Assembly (NCBI GenBank): GCA_963070105.1
Contig: OY718807.1
Location: forward strand, 3,817,001-3,881,000
Source of the DNA: Litomosoides sigmodontis
Taxonomy: Eukaryota > Nematoda > Chromadorea > Rhabditida > Onchocercidae
DNA: 64,000 bases
Direction: 5' to 3'
In this document: positions 11,436 through 44,448 of the stretch, piece by piece
Numbering within the stretch: the first letter of the stretch is position 1
Layout: each line of letters begins with the position of its first letter
Notes under the pieces: model-generated
Told to the model about the DNA's origin: nothing
Database searches by the model: none
What the model saw: only the letters and a program-made list of their open reading frames with translations
Made by a program: the position numbers and the translations under genes

Positions 11436-14400
11436 CGCCTACCTCTTAAGCTTACAACAAAAACATCAAATGATTTATTTCAATTTAAATGCTTCCAAAA
11501 TTATTCAAATTCCAAAATTTTTTTGCAACTCTTAAATGAATTATCATTTGCCGATAGCTACCGAGTGGTGGTTGATCATAGAGAACTTTTATTATTCCAA
11601 AGAAATTCAACAATTTACAAAATTTTTAGACAGAGACAGAGACTCTTCCTTGTTAGTTTGTTTTAAAATTTGCGAAAGGAAAAGGCCGTTGACAGAGGCA
11701 TATGAATTGTTATTTCCATATCAGAATAATGCAAACTTCATTTACAGTTCTCGAGAAGATCTCCAATTCTATCTTCATCTCCTCGCTAAGTTGAAAAGAG
11801 TGTTTGCTGAATAATTTTGCTTTAAATATTTAAAATTAATGAAGATGTAAAGTAAATTCGTTGTTAAGTGATAAAGTAAGTTCGCATATTCTCTGTTATT
11901 TTCTATTCCAATAAGCTTACTTTTTTAAATTTTCTATACTTCTTTGAAATGTATAAGAATAATTTTAAAAAGATTTTTGAATGAATGTATGTAAGTTAGT
12001 TAACTGTTTGATTTCATTGGATTAAATGAGGTCGAATATAAATCATCGATGATTGGTCGATAGAAAATAATGTGAATCGTAGATTGTACTCTTTCGTTCA
12101 TTCGGTTTTTGTTTCAGAAGGTGAAAAAAGAGAATTGAAAATAGTATTAAAAATTATGTTGTGTAGAGGAGATGTGACAGGGCAGTTTCAGTTGAATCGC
12201 TACAAATAATACAAAATGATACTAGAAGTGTTACCTTATAAGTTGTAGGATTAACTTTTCAAATTTGTTTTTGCCATTACGTACCATCAGTATTGCAAGA
12301 TTCCTACATTTTCAGATCCATTAATTTAATTAGTTTTCTGATTTGGTCTGTTAATGAGTTCCAATCTATCATTAGTATGAAATTGTTTAAAAAAGAAACA
12401 TTGGAATACTTCGCGCTCTTTCATATTTTACATTTAAAACAAAAAAGTAAAAGTATACAGTTTCAAATTTTATAATCTGTATTTAAATTTGATTGGTTAA
12501 ATCAATTTTTCTCGTATAACTCGCTACTTAAAATTTAACAAGCTGAGGAACTCTTCTTGACATTTAGTGTTCGTTCATTCAAAATCCTTTCCACTAATGT
12601 CTTTTTTTTTTTAAATAATTGATGTATCAAGTTCAAGTTCTTGCCTGGGAAAAGCAAATTATTATTTACCTGAGTTATTCAGCAAAATTAAATAGTCTCT
12701 GGAAAACGAGATTTATTCACCAGCCCTTTCAGAGCCCTTTGGAAGTGCCTCTTCAATTGTTAACATTGCTAACAATTACTCTTTTCATCCATGTAATTGC
12801 TGAGGAAACGATTTTTTAAGTTTTCCTTTTTTCTTCGGTGATCAAATGAGCTTTCACTTCCTTAAAATATTTAGAAAACATTTGCAGCTACATTTTTCAG
12901 AAAAAAAAAGATTTTAATTCACGTAAGTAACATTCTAAGTGGAAAATATTGAAGAAATTGCTCCGAGAATTTGTAACTATTTCAAATCATTTCTTCTTTA
13001 GGAATATTGAGGGAATTAAGCAATTTTGAGAAGCTTTCGTGTTTTACAGTAAAATATAAGTTATGATATGTAACTTGGCTGAAATGAGCAATGATAATGA
13101 ATCATTCAGCAGATACAATTCATTGAATTCATTGAAGGTATTGCACAAGTTCTCCTAATTGCAACGTTAGTTTAATTACCTTAGAAGTGGAATGTGACCA
13201 AAAAGAAATAGCCAAATAGGAAATATTGGATAATTTTTCTTGCTGATATTTTCTTTCAATTACTGTTTGAATAATTATGCAATAGAAGAAGTCTGTTGTT
13301 CAATGAACATTGAATACTTAAAATTCGAATCTCTCCCTAAAATGAAAAAGATGGTTTTGCTTTTTATCAGCAGTACTTAAATAAAAAGAAAAATGAAGAA
13401 GGAGAGAAAAAGACTCTTTGAAAAGATACACAGCATGAAAGATGGAATGAAGAAATACCAGTTTTCTGCGATGCGATTTTAATTTCAGGTTTGGTCGTAT
13501 GTGTTTGCATGAGCTGTTCCAGCGAATTTTGTCAGTACAAAAATGACTTAATTAACTAGTTCATTCTTGAAAGCACACTAATGAAATTCACTACTTCCTT
13601 AAATTCATTTCGTTCCCTTCGCTCACTTGCAAAATAAAATTTATTACAGTTTCAAACAATCCTTACCCTTTACAACAAATTTCTTGCAATGAGTTTTGTA
13701 CGAAATATAAAATGAAATATAAAGCATATCAAATCTCAGGCACATAAATATAATCTTCGAACATCGGAAGTCCATCGTCTGTCGCTCCATCCTTCACGCT
13801 TGAATGAGTAAAACGAAACATCTAAATCTCACGTTAGTGGTCAGTGGTCATTGGCATCAAAGTGATACACTTAGCCATTTCTCTAGATGCAGTTTTTTCA
13901 CCACCTCAACGTCTCGCTATTTGTCCCATAACTATTTTCATCTTTTGTTGTTCGAGAGGTTGCATAAAGGCTGACACATGAGAAATTTAAAAGAGAGGAG
14001 GAAAAATTGCTGCTAATTATTTCACTACCAAATTGGACAGCGAGTAAACATACTCATGTTCTCAATTTTGAAAGGTTAAAGTGTTCGTTCCAACGTTCGT
14101 TCGTCAAAATCGATTCAAATCGTTGATTCCAACTACGACCAAACAGAGGGATTCAATTTATGGTATGGAATATGCAAACTCTTCTTATATTACTCAGAGT
14201 ACTACATTTCCAATTCACCACCATATATTTCCGCACTTCACTCACTTCCTTCTCTTCACCTGATACTTCCATCCATCTGAGGGACTTTCCTTTAACACTT
14301 CCATAACCGAATCTTAGTTAAGGCTAGAGGAAAGGGTCGGAAGGACGAACGGCTAAACCTCAATGTTTTGAGGCCCATTCCTAAAAAATAAGCATGGGAT

Positions 14401-15200
14401 TTTCTGCACCGCTTGCTCAGGTAGTCACGTTTGACTCCAAATCATACTGAAAAGGGACTACTGTATCATCTTGTGCGTCACAAATCAAAATATTTTCCCA
14501 AGGCGAAACGTGCAAGAAATATATCGCGAAGTTCAAATACAATAAATTAATAATGATAACGGGAATTTTGCTAATCAGAATGCAAAGGAACAATCATCCA
14601 CGCCCACACTCATTTACCGAACATTAGCCTAACAGGTAAATCATGAATGATTTTGCTCTCGGCATAATCACATTGTCCCTGCTTTACACAGTCAAATTTT
14701 TGGAAAACAAATTTTTTGAAAAATTTGACGAGTTTTGCGGTAAATATTTACATCTTTTGCACTATGAAGTAGATGACGCTGACTCGTTATATTTATCACT
14801 CAAATTTCCAGTATTTCCTCAGTCTTATGCTGATCTTATTTCGAAATTTGGATAATCTTGTCGTAGCTACACCGGTAAGCCAGGAAAGCAAGCCTTTTCA
14901 TACTCATTACCGTGCCGACTTTTTCATAGGTAATTTCTATCAACGATTTATCCATCGATAATATTGCATAATAAATTCATGATGAGGGCAGGCTTGAAAG
15001 AGGCTTAGATGATTCGACTACCTGTCTCTTTCCCGATAGCCAAGCGTGGTCACACGTACATCGACTGGTAATTGCTGAGCTGTCCCACACGTGCACGTGG
15101 ACAATGGTCATCACAGACTGCAATAATAACTCATTTTTCGCACTATCGAAGTATACATCTTGCACGAAACTGCTCATCTCCCACCAGGCAACCACTGAGG
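11436..15200. other. Intergenic region between the unknown gene and the IER-family gene
   Basis: About 3.8 kb of AT-rich DNA with no recognised gene. One uninterrupted plus-strand frame at 11536-11814 (92 codons) is the most protein-like, but it has no recognisable domain, splice partner or homology I can name. I therefore do not call it a gene. Confidence 0.5.
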
Positions 15201-16640
15201 AATAACAGGCAGAACTAATTCATTGTGTTCGCCCAGAGTGTCTGTCATAGTGACAGAGACCAGGCATTGTCAAAGTAGCCAAATCCGCGCACCAGTGCTT
15301 CGAGCGGTACCAAAGCAGAAGTGAGGACGGGGAGAAGAGTGTATACACATACACATAGGAAGTCGGTAGCTTTGATTTTTAACGTGATACTTTAAAGGCA
15401 ACTTTCTAGGTGGCTACGAAGTGCACGAGGTGCGTTCCTGAACCCCCGCGTGAACCCACTATTCATCCACCCCGCGGATTCATTTCATCTTCCCTCCTGC
15501 AAGTGAAGGAGAAGCGAGAGTATTCCAAGTGCACTGGCATGCTGCCAATTGATGTCGTCTTCCATGCTCTGTTTTCTAATGTTTGATCTTTTATCGTGTA
15601 CCCTCTCCTCCTTCCTCCATCTTCCTTTCCAGTCTATATCACTCCTGTCTACCTGCTTGCTGCCTATCTCATCGCTACACTCTTATTTGGACGTGCTCCT
15701 AGGAGAAGAATGAGGAGGGGGAGAGGAAGAAGAAGGCATCAATCAACATGCCACACTATACTCTGTGTCTTTTCATCTTTTTATCGTTCTCTTCTCCCTG
15801 TTGCATGCACTTTTCTCTGTTCTCTCATTTTTCTTCTTCCACTACCCATTGCTCGTTTGACTCACTTCGTGAACGTGCCTGCGAGGCGTAGGTGTGCCAC
15901 TCATGTTGTTATCGGTCAGTCTTTTCCCTTTTCGTTGTCAGTTGTGTCAGGGATAGAAGAAGAAGGAGAGAGAGAGAGAGAGAAAGGAGCAGAGGAAGCG
16001 CATTAGGAGTGTACGGGAGGGGGGCCGGCAGAGTGTGACGTTCGGATTGGTGTTGCTGCTGCTGCTGCTGCCGCTGCTGCTGCTGCCGCAGCCGTCGCTG
16101 ACGCTGCCACCATCCTTTGTACTAACAACTTTTGTTTGCGTTGTCGTCGTTATTAATATTGGTGTTGAGTGGCATGAGCAGGTAATGTCATTGTACTCAG
16201 CGATATGTTGCACGCACCTTACGTGTTGCGCGTAGTGACAGCGCCGGAAGAGGTTTCAGCCAGGCGCACTGCGCATTAACACAGTTCGCTGAGGACGTAG
16301 AAGAATTGTGAGGTTGCACATCTCCTTTATTACTGAATGAAATTGTTACGTCAGTTCATAAGTTATAACGACGTGATAATGAAAAGTCTTGTGACTCGAC
16401 TAGTAATACTACACTTTTTTTGATAAGCCTTCGAGCTTGAGCGGTGGTGACAGAAGAGTTGCGAGAGGATCACTTTCCGTCGAACACTTCTCGGAAGTCC
16501 GTGAGCGGTGCGAGCGGTGCGGAGTCGCATTGTCTCCCACTTCCCACCACCCTACGCACACATATTTGAATGCATTCATTGCCTGGCATTCCTCAAACTC
16601 GAAGTGGTTGTAGAAGCATGTGAAATGGATCACTTCACAA
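15200..16640 (+). promoter_or_regulatory. GC-richer region, probable promoter and 5' UTR of the IER-family gene
   Basis: Composition shifts clearly to higher GC, with CT/GA-rich tracts, a (TGC)n run near 16050-16095 and a TGACG half-site (CRE-like) at about 16036. A donor-like GAGCAG followed by GTAATG sits near 16182. An AG acceptor lies directly before the coding exon at 17106, so a noncoding first exon spliced to it is plausible. Long open frames across this stretch are low-complexity and lack a normal ATG, so I treat them as noncoding. The transcription start itself cannot be seen. Confidence 0.4.
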
Positions 16641-17107
16641 TCGCTCGCTCGTAGATAAAGTCACCAACCATCCCTTTCCTTTAGAATAAATTCGGGGAAT
16701 TTATGAACACGCTCTAAGCTGTAATCATCACAATTTCGTCATAACCTATACCATCCACCAGTCTAACTTAAGCCCGTTATCGATGGTATCAATTAACAAG
16801 AATAGCTAAGTTATTGTAATTCTTGAATTTTTTGATTGTAATCTTGAAGATTCTGACTGTCACAGGTTTACATCGTCGGCCGTAGCATTGTAGGACGCAA
16901 ATAGCTAGCAAATCTCCGACAGTAATATGACTCACTTTTTTTATCATGATTGTTTTCTAATTTGCATCAATTTTATCCTTTCATTTAATTCAAACTTAAT
17001 AACTTCAGGTGGCATTTGAGGGGGTTCTATCTTTCGCTAATTCTACGCTTTCAGATGACTTAATTATGACATTTTGAGTAAGGCATCAATTTGAGAACAT
17101 TGCAGAT

Positions 17108-19483
17108 ATGGCTCCAATTAGTGATGTTGATGAAATCATTGAAACTGAGGTGTGTAATCGTCTAATTCGTCTTTCATGTGCTAAAATGGTCAATTCAAAA
17201 AGTGAACGGGGTGGTGCGAAGCTGCATCGAAATTTGTTAATTCTACATTTGTTGAGGAGAGCTCGCGATGAGCAGAAAAGGTTGGTTCAGTATCGTCCAT
17301 TTCTGTTTTAATAGTTTTAAAGCATTTGTTTGTTGAGCTTAGGGTGTTCGAGTTTATGAGCGGTCAGAGTTAAGGAGGAGCTGCCCCATTTCTGCGATGG
17401 CAGTTATAATCGGTTTTGCTTGTATAATAATTTTGTTTGAGCTTGATTATGAAAGCAAAAAATAAACTTTATATTGGAAATTCACTAACCTATTATAATC
17501 TGATAACCAAGCTCTGTATGCGGGTTGTCCGAAGAAAAAGACAGTATCATAACTTCAGAAGTTTTTGTGCCTTTTAAGAATTTATTTTTTATATTACTCC
17601 AAATAGCATGTTTAAATACTTTCCGCACGTGTACCCAAATATTTCTCTAGGTCTAATAAAACTTTTACCATCATCTTTTATCATTTTGGGGATGGTTTTT
17701 TAATCGCCAACGGAACTACACACTTAAACATCAAGTTTGTAACTGGTTATATACCTTTGCACAACTCTTATATAACTTCCACGTTATGGCTAAAAAGTTA
17801 TTATAGATACAGATTCTCAGAAAATAATGCTTTTATCAAAAGATTTTAGGTTTCCAATGTGCGCAAATGATTCCGAATGGGTGGAAGAGCCAACATTAGC
17901 AGAGAACTCTATGATGATATTACATTCAAATCCTGTGCCGACTTTGGATACGTACTCGTCCTCTCATTATGTTGATGTGGATGGTGAAGAGGATGAAATC
18001 GATGCTGATTATGAGAATGCTGATGAGGATACAACTCACCTGCTGGATTTGTCAAAAAAGTAAGCAGTTTATCTTTAATTGAAAGCAGAAGGTGGAAATT
18101 AGAAATGTTATGCCTGAAATGTTGTATGAGTGCTAAGATTCACTGGTAAAGCGGCAGCTTAATGTTCCTGAATTTTTGAAAATTTCTGATTAAGTGGATG
18201 ATTTAAATTTTTAATTGAGATCTGAGATTAAGTACATGGACATCTCGTCATAATGGTGAAATTCTCCAAAATATTTGTGCATAACATATTGTAACTGTAA
18301 AAGCTTGATTGGGAAGAGGCGAGCAACTAGGAACATGAATTTAGAGACAGTGGCAAGGGGGTGGTAGGTTGTTTTCGAGTTAATCAATGAAAACGAGGTT
18401 TAAGTGTAAACGAAATTTATTCTGGCATATATTAAACTCTAATGTAGTCGAAGTCATCGTTGTTTTTATAGAAATCTATTTTGTTATTCAAGGAAAGGTG
18501 TTTGATTGTCAGGAGATTGATAGACATGTTATGTTTTATAAACCTACTGATGATAACAAGACTTTATAATGCAGCTGAATAAAAAGTTGTAAATAGTTTC
18601 GAATTGTAAGATACGCTTAATTTCTAGGACAATGAAAGCTTAACATTTTTTGCGAGTCATATTAATCCTTTTTGAGGTGTTTATGATTGTGTTTGACATT
18701 TCCTTTATTGAAAAAAACAAACTATTGTGCAATGTCAAATATTATATCTAATCCTGTTCATCTCTTTGAGAAGCCTTCCGAATCATTAGAAAACTACATT
18801 TTAGTCATGAACCAATGCAACTGGATAACAGCTGTAACGGCTTGGTAAAGCAGGAGCAAATAGAATTTGGATATTCGACGCTTCGTCTTACGCCATTGCA
18901 GTACACATTTGCTGGCCCAGAAATGTACGGTATGGATGAAACAACAACCCACCAACACATGTATGATGACTCTTCGTCCCTCCCTGATTTATATTTCTCG
19001 GAGGACATAATTTCATCGCAGTTGGTTAGCCAGCATGCAAAAGAAAGAGAAGTGGAGGAATTAGCAGCGGATAAGTTAAAGCGAGATTCTGGCTTTGATT
19101 GTTTAACAGTTTCTGGAGACGTAGTTGTTCCTCCAGTTGTGGAATCTGTCTTAGATGACGAAGAAGTTTGTTCATGTGCTAATGATGTCGAAGTTGAGGA
19201 AGAGAGAGTTTCTGGGAGCGACTCACTTTCATCAGCGACTCCTCTGCACCATCGAAAACGTAAGACTTCCGCACTTCGTTCACCGCCCTCATGTGACGTG
19301 AAAAAGTGCTGTGTTGAAGAGCGTCAGTTGACGGGCCTAATTTCGGTGTTCAACTCAGGTCTCAGCGTTGTTGCCGATCAGTTTCTTGCGCGACCGTCTG
19401 TTTCAAGTGTTTCTTCGCTTCAGCAAACTCCGAAGCAGATTAATCCATTTATACATATTACCTGTAATCCATTGATTTGCTAG
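17108..19483 (+). CDS. IER2/IER5-family immediate-early response protein, 353 aa
   Basis: Three coding exons join in phase: 17108-17280, 17850-18059, 18805-19483 (TAG). Vertebrate members are growth-factor- and stress-induced nuclear regulators that modulate transcription, with links to PP2A and HSF1 known for IER5. Seen here: the conserved N-terminal helix region with SCAKMVNSKSERGGAKLHRN followed by LLRRARDEQKR (residues about 20-58), a long acidic Ser/Asp/Glu middle, a basic HHRKRK patch (possible nuclear signal), and a C-terminal motif LISVFNSGLSVVADQF like the IER5 LISIFGSG box. The ATG lies two bases after an AG acceptor, so a 5' UTR intron or trans-splicing is likely. A polyadenylation signal AATAAA is at 19674. 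The family call rests on the two end motifs; the middle is unalignable by eye. Confidence 0.8.
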
Positions 19484-19673
19484 TTGCATTTTAATTTGGT
19501 TTAACTTCTTTCTGGAAACATTTAAATTGTTGTCTGTTCAAGCCATGATTTATCGAATTTTTGTAAACATCCAAATTTCTTTTTGAAATGATTTTATTAA
19601 AAGCATCAGCTTGCTAGTAATTCTTGACAACGAAGGATTTTTGGTCCAAAGTTGCATGCTAACAAACGTCTTC

Positions 19674-19679
19674 AATAAA
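19674..19679 (+). terminator. AATAAA polyadenylation signal for the IER-family gene
   Basis: Canonical hexamer 190 bases after the stop codon, on the coding strand. Confidence 0.5.
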
Positions 19680-19683
19680 AAAC

Positions 19684-22600
19684 TATAGGTCAGCTATAGT
19701 TCTAAGGGTGGTTCTTACAGAACAATCATGTGTTCTGTAGAATGAGTATAGGCGGTAATTTTAATGCGTGAGCTCCTTTTTTATGTATCAGAAATAAGAC
19801 GATAGGTCATGGCTTCGAGTTACGTACTGATTTCTTATTGAGTAAACTGCCAGGTTGACTAGTTTGCTTTACTGTATTGTTTTTATGGTTGGCAAAACAT
19901 TACCTCGTTATCGATATCTAATGTCCATTATTTCAAATCCTTCACAACAATTACTATCAAATTCATTTCGGTAGTGATTTTTGCGAAATTCTACTTCGCG
20001 ATAATACCTTTTACAAGTCCAACGAAATTCACTTTTTGAACTGAATCAAATGACGCAGATGGGTATTTTTAAGTGGAATGTCTTGTACAGAAATTTGCGG
20101 ACTTTTTTGTTGAAATTCCCTTCCCTCTGTTAGTTGGAATGGAATTTCTTCTCAACAGGGCAGTGATTCGCCGCATCTCATGTCGCAAGTTTTTTGTTGC
20201 GTGCACCGTTGTTTGAAAAGGTGTAAGTTTTTTTTGAAAAAAAAGATGGGTTTTCCAATTATTGTACCTGTGGTTTTTGAATTTTCCTTTTTCGAAAGCA
20301 CCAGATCCCAAATGTTGAATACTTTTTCAAACAACAAAACTCGATTTGGATCAAGCGCACATTTGATGTCACATCCAGTTTCAGAATGTGTTTGGCATTT
20401 CAGGATGTTATTTCTGCCATGTTTCTTCCCTCCTTGATATCGCAAGTTTAGTTTATGCTTTTGTTTCGAAAGTGATTGCCTGTGCTTTCAATTTGATGAG
20501 CTGAGATTTGATCAATCGGATTCAAGTGAATTTAAAATTTTAGCGTTCAAAGAGACAAGAGATATTCGTGCTTTCTGATGTCAACGTTGAATTTACTATT
20601 TCTTTTGAAGTTGTGAGTTGTTTTGAAGTACGACGTTTATGTATTTCCTCTCATTTGCACTTTGTAGAATATGAGAACAGGAGGTGCAGGCAGAAGTGAG
20701 TGCTGTGAAAATGTTCAGGTGTTAAATTATCTTCCTCATTTTATGCTGATGTGCCTAAGGCAAGCTTTTGGTATAGCATACGTTTTGGCGTAATGTGTGT
20801 GGGAGTGCGTGCGTGCGTGTGTATAAGTGATTTATTCATTTTTCGCGTATAATCTCACTAGATTTGTTCATTTGAAGACTATTTTTTTAACTCGCTCGAA
20901 CCATGTGAATATTTTCGTCGAACTCACTTTAGCGCTTTTATGTTTGATAGCAATAAGATTTAAAACCGTAACGTTTTTCCTTTCCTCTAGTTCAACAGTG
21001 TTCTCGCAACAGTGTTTGTCCCACGGTCCTGGTTTGACAATTTCTCCTTGCGTTTTAGAATATATTCCAACTATAAAATATGAGCAGCAGTATGACTACA
21101 TCCTAATATCGCTAATGCCGTTTACTTCATTGATCTTTAGTATAACTCTTTGAGGCATTTTATTATTTTCTCTAATTTTATGGTATTTTTGAAACTGCAT
21201 CAAGATGTAAGATTGCATTGAGCACAGTATACGATTGTCCTCATTTACATCCACGGTTTCTTTTTGAAATTAAACAGTATATTAACGATTTATTGCATCA
21301 GGACAAAATAATCCCTATTTGCCTGTTTTCCACTCTGTTCGTTGAAGTGACAGTGATAATTTTAACTCAACAATGGTGAAATTTTTTGCTGGAATTTCGA
21401 AATGCTTGTTCAATGGATGCTTTTAGAAAGACAGGCGTTGAAACATAATTACAAATGGCAAGGATTGCACGGATTTATTCCATTTTTTTCAGTAAGGAAC
21501 ATTGACATAAAAATACTGGTAAAACGCATAAAAAAATGTTATAAAGTTTTGAACTAATTTTTTTTTAATACAAACGTATACAGTAAATATATATATGTAT
21601 AATTTACTAAGTACTAGTTCAGTTATCCTGACTGCATGCTACTCGAACAATTTCCAGCAATTCTGAGAACAATATAATTTTGCATGAGAAGATGCGACAA
21701 GAGAATATGACAATATCAATGAGAAATTTGCATATTTCTATAGGAAACAGACATACATCGCCTAGGAGCTACTGAGAAGCAAACATCATATGCTTGAAAA
21801 ATGCAACGCAAAATTGTTAAGAAACAAACAGTGGCAATGATCGCAAAAATGATACATGCATAACGAACGATAAGAATACCTGGAAGAACGAAAACACGCA
21901 CAAAGAAAAGAGAAACTTCACATTTAAATGAGGTTTTTAAAGGAGTGAAATTTTCTCATTCTTTTAAGACTTCAAATGAATTTCCTTTAAAAAGAAAAAG
22001 TAAAAAAAATGGAATTATCGCTATTAAAATTTGATCGACAAAGAGCGAGAGAGAGAGAGATCAGAACCCATAGAAATGAAACACTGTTGATTCTTAAATT
22101 AATTTTGTTTTTCCTTTGATGAAAAATCTACTACATTTTCATAGCCTAAACAAGTGATTGTACTAACGGAGTGTAAAGCGCTAACAGATATGATAACACT
22201 TTTTATGTACAATATGAATTGTTCTAAAATACAAGATACCATTCATCATTTGAGGAAATTAGAATGAGGGACAGAAGTAATTGCTCTGCCAAAAGGAAGG
22301 AGAAAATTAAAATTTTGGATAAGTTCACTTCAGTATTTAAATGCTTAAAATTTCGGAATATTTCACGGATTATATATTTTTTTAATTTCCAAAAAAAACT
22401 CATTCCACGATTTTTTCAAAGAGTTGACATTTTCCCATTGGAAAATGGATATGTGAAGAATTCAAATCAACCCACTCACGTAAGCAAAAGATGAAAGCAC
22501 ACCGTAATCGAAAAAACAAATTTAAATGCGAGAAACTGTTAACAATGAAAATGAGTATATTAAAAAAAAAAGGAAAGAAAAAGCTCACATTAAATTTTCA

Positions 22601-23435
22601 TCATAGCCATGTAACTTCTAGTTTGCTTCATTTGCATTTAACTTTTAACTCATTGTGAGCATGAGTAATTCCTTTACCTTTTTTTTCTTTCTCAATTCTT
22701 CTGCCTGGCATGCAGCTAATAAGTGTGACATTTGGAAGGACTTGCAAAGTGTCATTGTTTGGTTACAAATTTTGATGAATTCTTTCACACATCCTCTCGG
22801 TCAATCATGAAATTTTTCAAATTTAATTGAAACTATAAAAAAAAGCTAGAATTTAACAAGTTACTGAATGACCGAAAAATTTCCTAAACTACACGACGTG
22901 AGCCAAATCCCAGCAAAGAGCTTGCTCACGCGTTTTGAGTGACCTGGTGGAATATGCAGTGGACAATGAAACAGAGAAATTAGTCCGCCACTAAATAGAC
23001 TCTAACAATAAATGAAAGGAAAGGTTAGGCAGTAAGTAAATTTTCACATTCCATTACAACTTATTTACCTCTTTGTTCTCTCATTTACAGCAAATTTGCA
23101 TATTTATATTTCAGCATACATTCACTGATATTTGGGTAGCGGAGAATTCGTTCATTATACAGAAGACAAAAATGCTTCATGAAATTTTAAAAAGTGTAGT
23201 TTTAATTAAGACTATAAAATGCAATTCTTCATTAGTTAAGACTAAATTTTTCACTCCTACTACTTTACGTTGTGTAAAAGTAGCAAAGTATCAATGCTGT
23301 GGTGGATAACGAGGTGAAATGAAAAATTGAATACATGAAAAACGATGAAGTAGGAAACGTATAACACATTATCACTACCACGAAAAGGTGAGGTCAACTG
23401 ATTCAAAACAAAAAAAAATCAAACTGTTTTAGCAT
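19684..23435. other. Intergenic region between the IER-family gene and the TSC22 gene
   Basis: AT-rich sequence with short open frames only. Minor simple repeats are a GTGTG/CGTG tract near 20795-20825 and a GA run near 22047. The two flanking genes converge here, so part of it is 3' UTR of each. I see no gene. Confidence 0.5.
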
Positions 23436-41971
<18,536 letters not shown>

Positions 41972-43982
41972 TAATGACCGATTTCACAGAAGAATTAATG
42001 CTTATGTTTTTCTGTGTGAGATTGTTTTTACAAAACCAGTCCTACAAGACTAACGATTTGTTGTTTTCGCTAATTTAAATTTTCTGCGAATTGGTTCATC
42101 GTTTCTGCTCAGCTCTTTTCCCAGGTTTCTCGCTCATTATTTATTATCATTCTTATAACTAATTATCGATGCTCATTGCCATCACTATTTACAGTCTGAC
42201 CAGTTCAACAATAATAATGCAGTAATTTAGTATTAAAATCGTCAGCCTGGCAAATTCATTGTGTTCTCAAAGGAAAAATCTTCCGCTTGCTAATTTATCT
42301 GATTAATTGTAATTTTTCATTCAATGAACTATCTTCCTTGCTATCTCATTTTATAACACTCTGCCATTAATTTCAAGATTCGCCAAAGAAATTTTAATTC
42401 TTTTTAGCGAGAAATCTGTGGCATTGTTTGTTGTTAAGAAAATAAAATTTAGTTAATGATATATTCATTTAAATTTTAAAAATTAAAAAAGAAAGCTTAT
42501 TTAAAAATCTTAATTAATATCCTCTACGACATAATTGATTGATCGCTTCGATGATTTCGTATTGCGATGATCTGATTATCGCTCACCAGATGAAGCGGAA
42601 GTGAGATCAGCAAAAGGCAGCGGTTGGAGATAAAAATAAAATTAAAAAAACAAGTTATTTTAAAACAAAAAAAGCGCTAACTTTCCTGCAACGTACAACA
42701 TATTTAACATTATAATAAATCTTGTAAAAACTTCAACAATTTTGTCGCATTTTTTAAAGCGTAATACATTTTCATTATGAATTTCTCACTAACTCACTTT
42801 TTTTTGCAAAAACTGGAAATTAGCATTGAGGAGAAGTGTCACTCAAAGCTTGTGAAAAAGAAATTCCATTTTGCACCAATTTAATTTACAAAAATTATTT
42901 CTAACTTAAGAAACTGGGCAATAGCTTTACAAAGTACTCTTTTTTATTCATTAATAAAATAAAAATGTTTAATTTTTGGAAATTTTAATAATGTAAAATG
43001 CGTTCTGTAGAAGGATGTCACAAATATTCCACCGGACGTTTTCATACGGAACAGTACGGACCGATGAAATGCCAGGTGTGGACAAGACGTGAAAGGAAAA
43101 AACGAAACCACTCGATGAGTAAAAAGTAATCGGACGAGTAACACTTCACTGATAACTTCCATTCGAAGTTATCATCCCATTCGACTTCGCATTACTCGCA
43201 GGTACCACACTGTTGTCAAAGTAAGGAGGTAAGAAAGACGGAAGAAAGGTAAGTAAGCTTCTTGCTCGGAAGACAGTCCATTTATATATTTGGTACGTTT
43301 GAAGAAATGAACTTTGGTCAACGCTTCCACTTAACGATTTAAATTGATAATTTTTAAGAGAAATTTAGGTACAGTGAGAATACAATCGAAAAAACAACTG
43401 TCTGTGGTAGTTTGCTGAATGACGGAAATTTAATTTTAGAAACGATTGATAAGAGAAATTGGTCTAAATGGTTGAAAGTAAGAAATAAATTATTTCCTAT
43501 CGTTTTAATATTTACAATTTACAACAGAACGAAAAGTATTTTGTAAAAGCAAATTTCAGCAAATTTTTTACTCATTTCATGGCAAAATTACTGCCAAAAT
43601 TTTGCACTGAGAAAATTTGATTCGTCAAATACGATCAAATAGAAAGCCTTGTAATGTTAATTAAATTCCTCGCACCAATTAATCTTCAATTTTTTCGTTC
43701 TGTGAGAAAGATTTGATCAGTGAAGAAGGAAATAATCCAAATGCATATGAAATGAAATCCTTTTCCAGTCGAAACTGCTGAGTGAGAGGAATGAAAAATA
43801 CGAATATGAATATGAGAAATGAATGACTGATCGAGCAACACAAACATTTGGACCACACCGGTTGATTGCTTTCCTTCAAAGGAAGAAAGATTGCTAAAAT
43901 AAAACGTAGAAAGCTTTTTTTTCAAACAAAAAACGAATAACTACTTAGGAAAATTGTTACTGGTAGATATCAGAAATAATTG

Positions 43983-44370
<388 letters not shown>

Positions 44371-44448
44371 GTTAGTATTTTTAATTGCACCGATTGATAT
44401 CGTTGACACATCCGATTTTCGGTGTTGTAGAATAAAAAAAGGGTAAGG

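Noticed and set aside
15596..16006. 136-codon plus-strand open frame with hydrophobic and Arg-rich stretches
   Set aside because: No normal ATG at its start, CT/GA low-complexity composition, and location in the presumed promoter/5' UTR of the IER-family gene. No domain is recognisable.
16050..16095. Leu-rich open frame over the TGC repeat
   Set aside because: Starts with a non-ATG codon and is a translation of a trinucleotide repeat in probable 5' UTR.
18805..19008. Minus-strand open frame within the last IER exon
   Set aside because: Antisense shadow of the supported coding exon.
20069..20445. Overlapping open frames on both strands
   Set aside because: Short, mutually overlapping, no splice partners or motifs; treated as chance.
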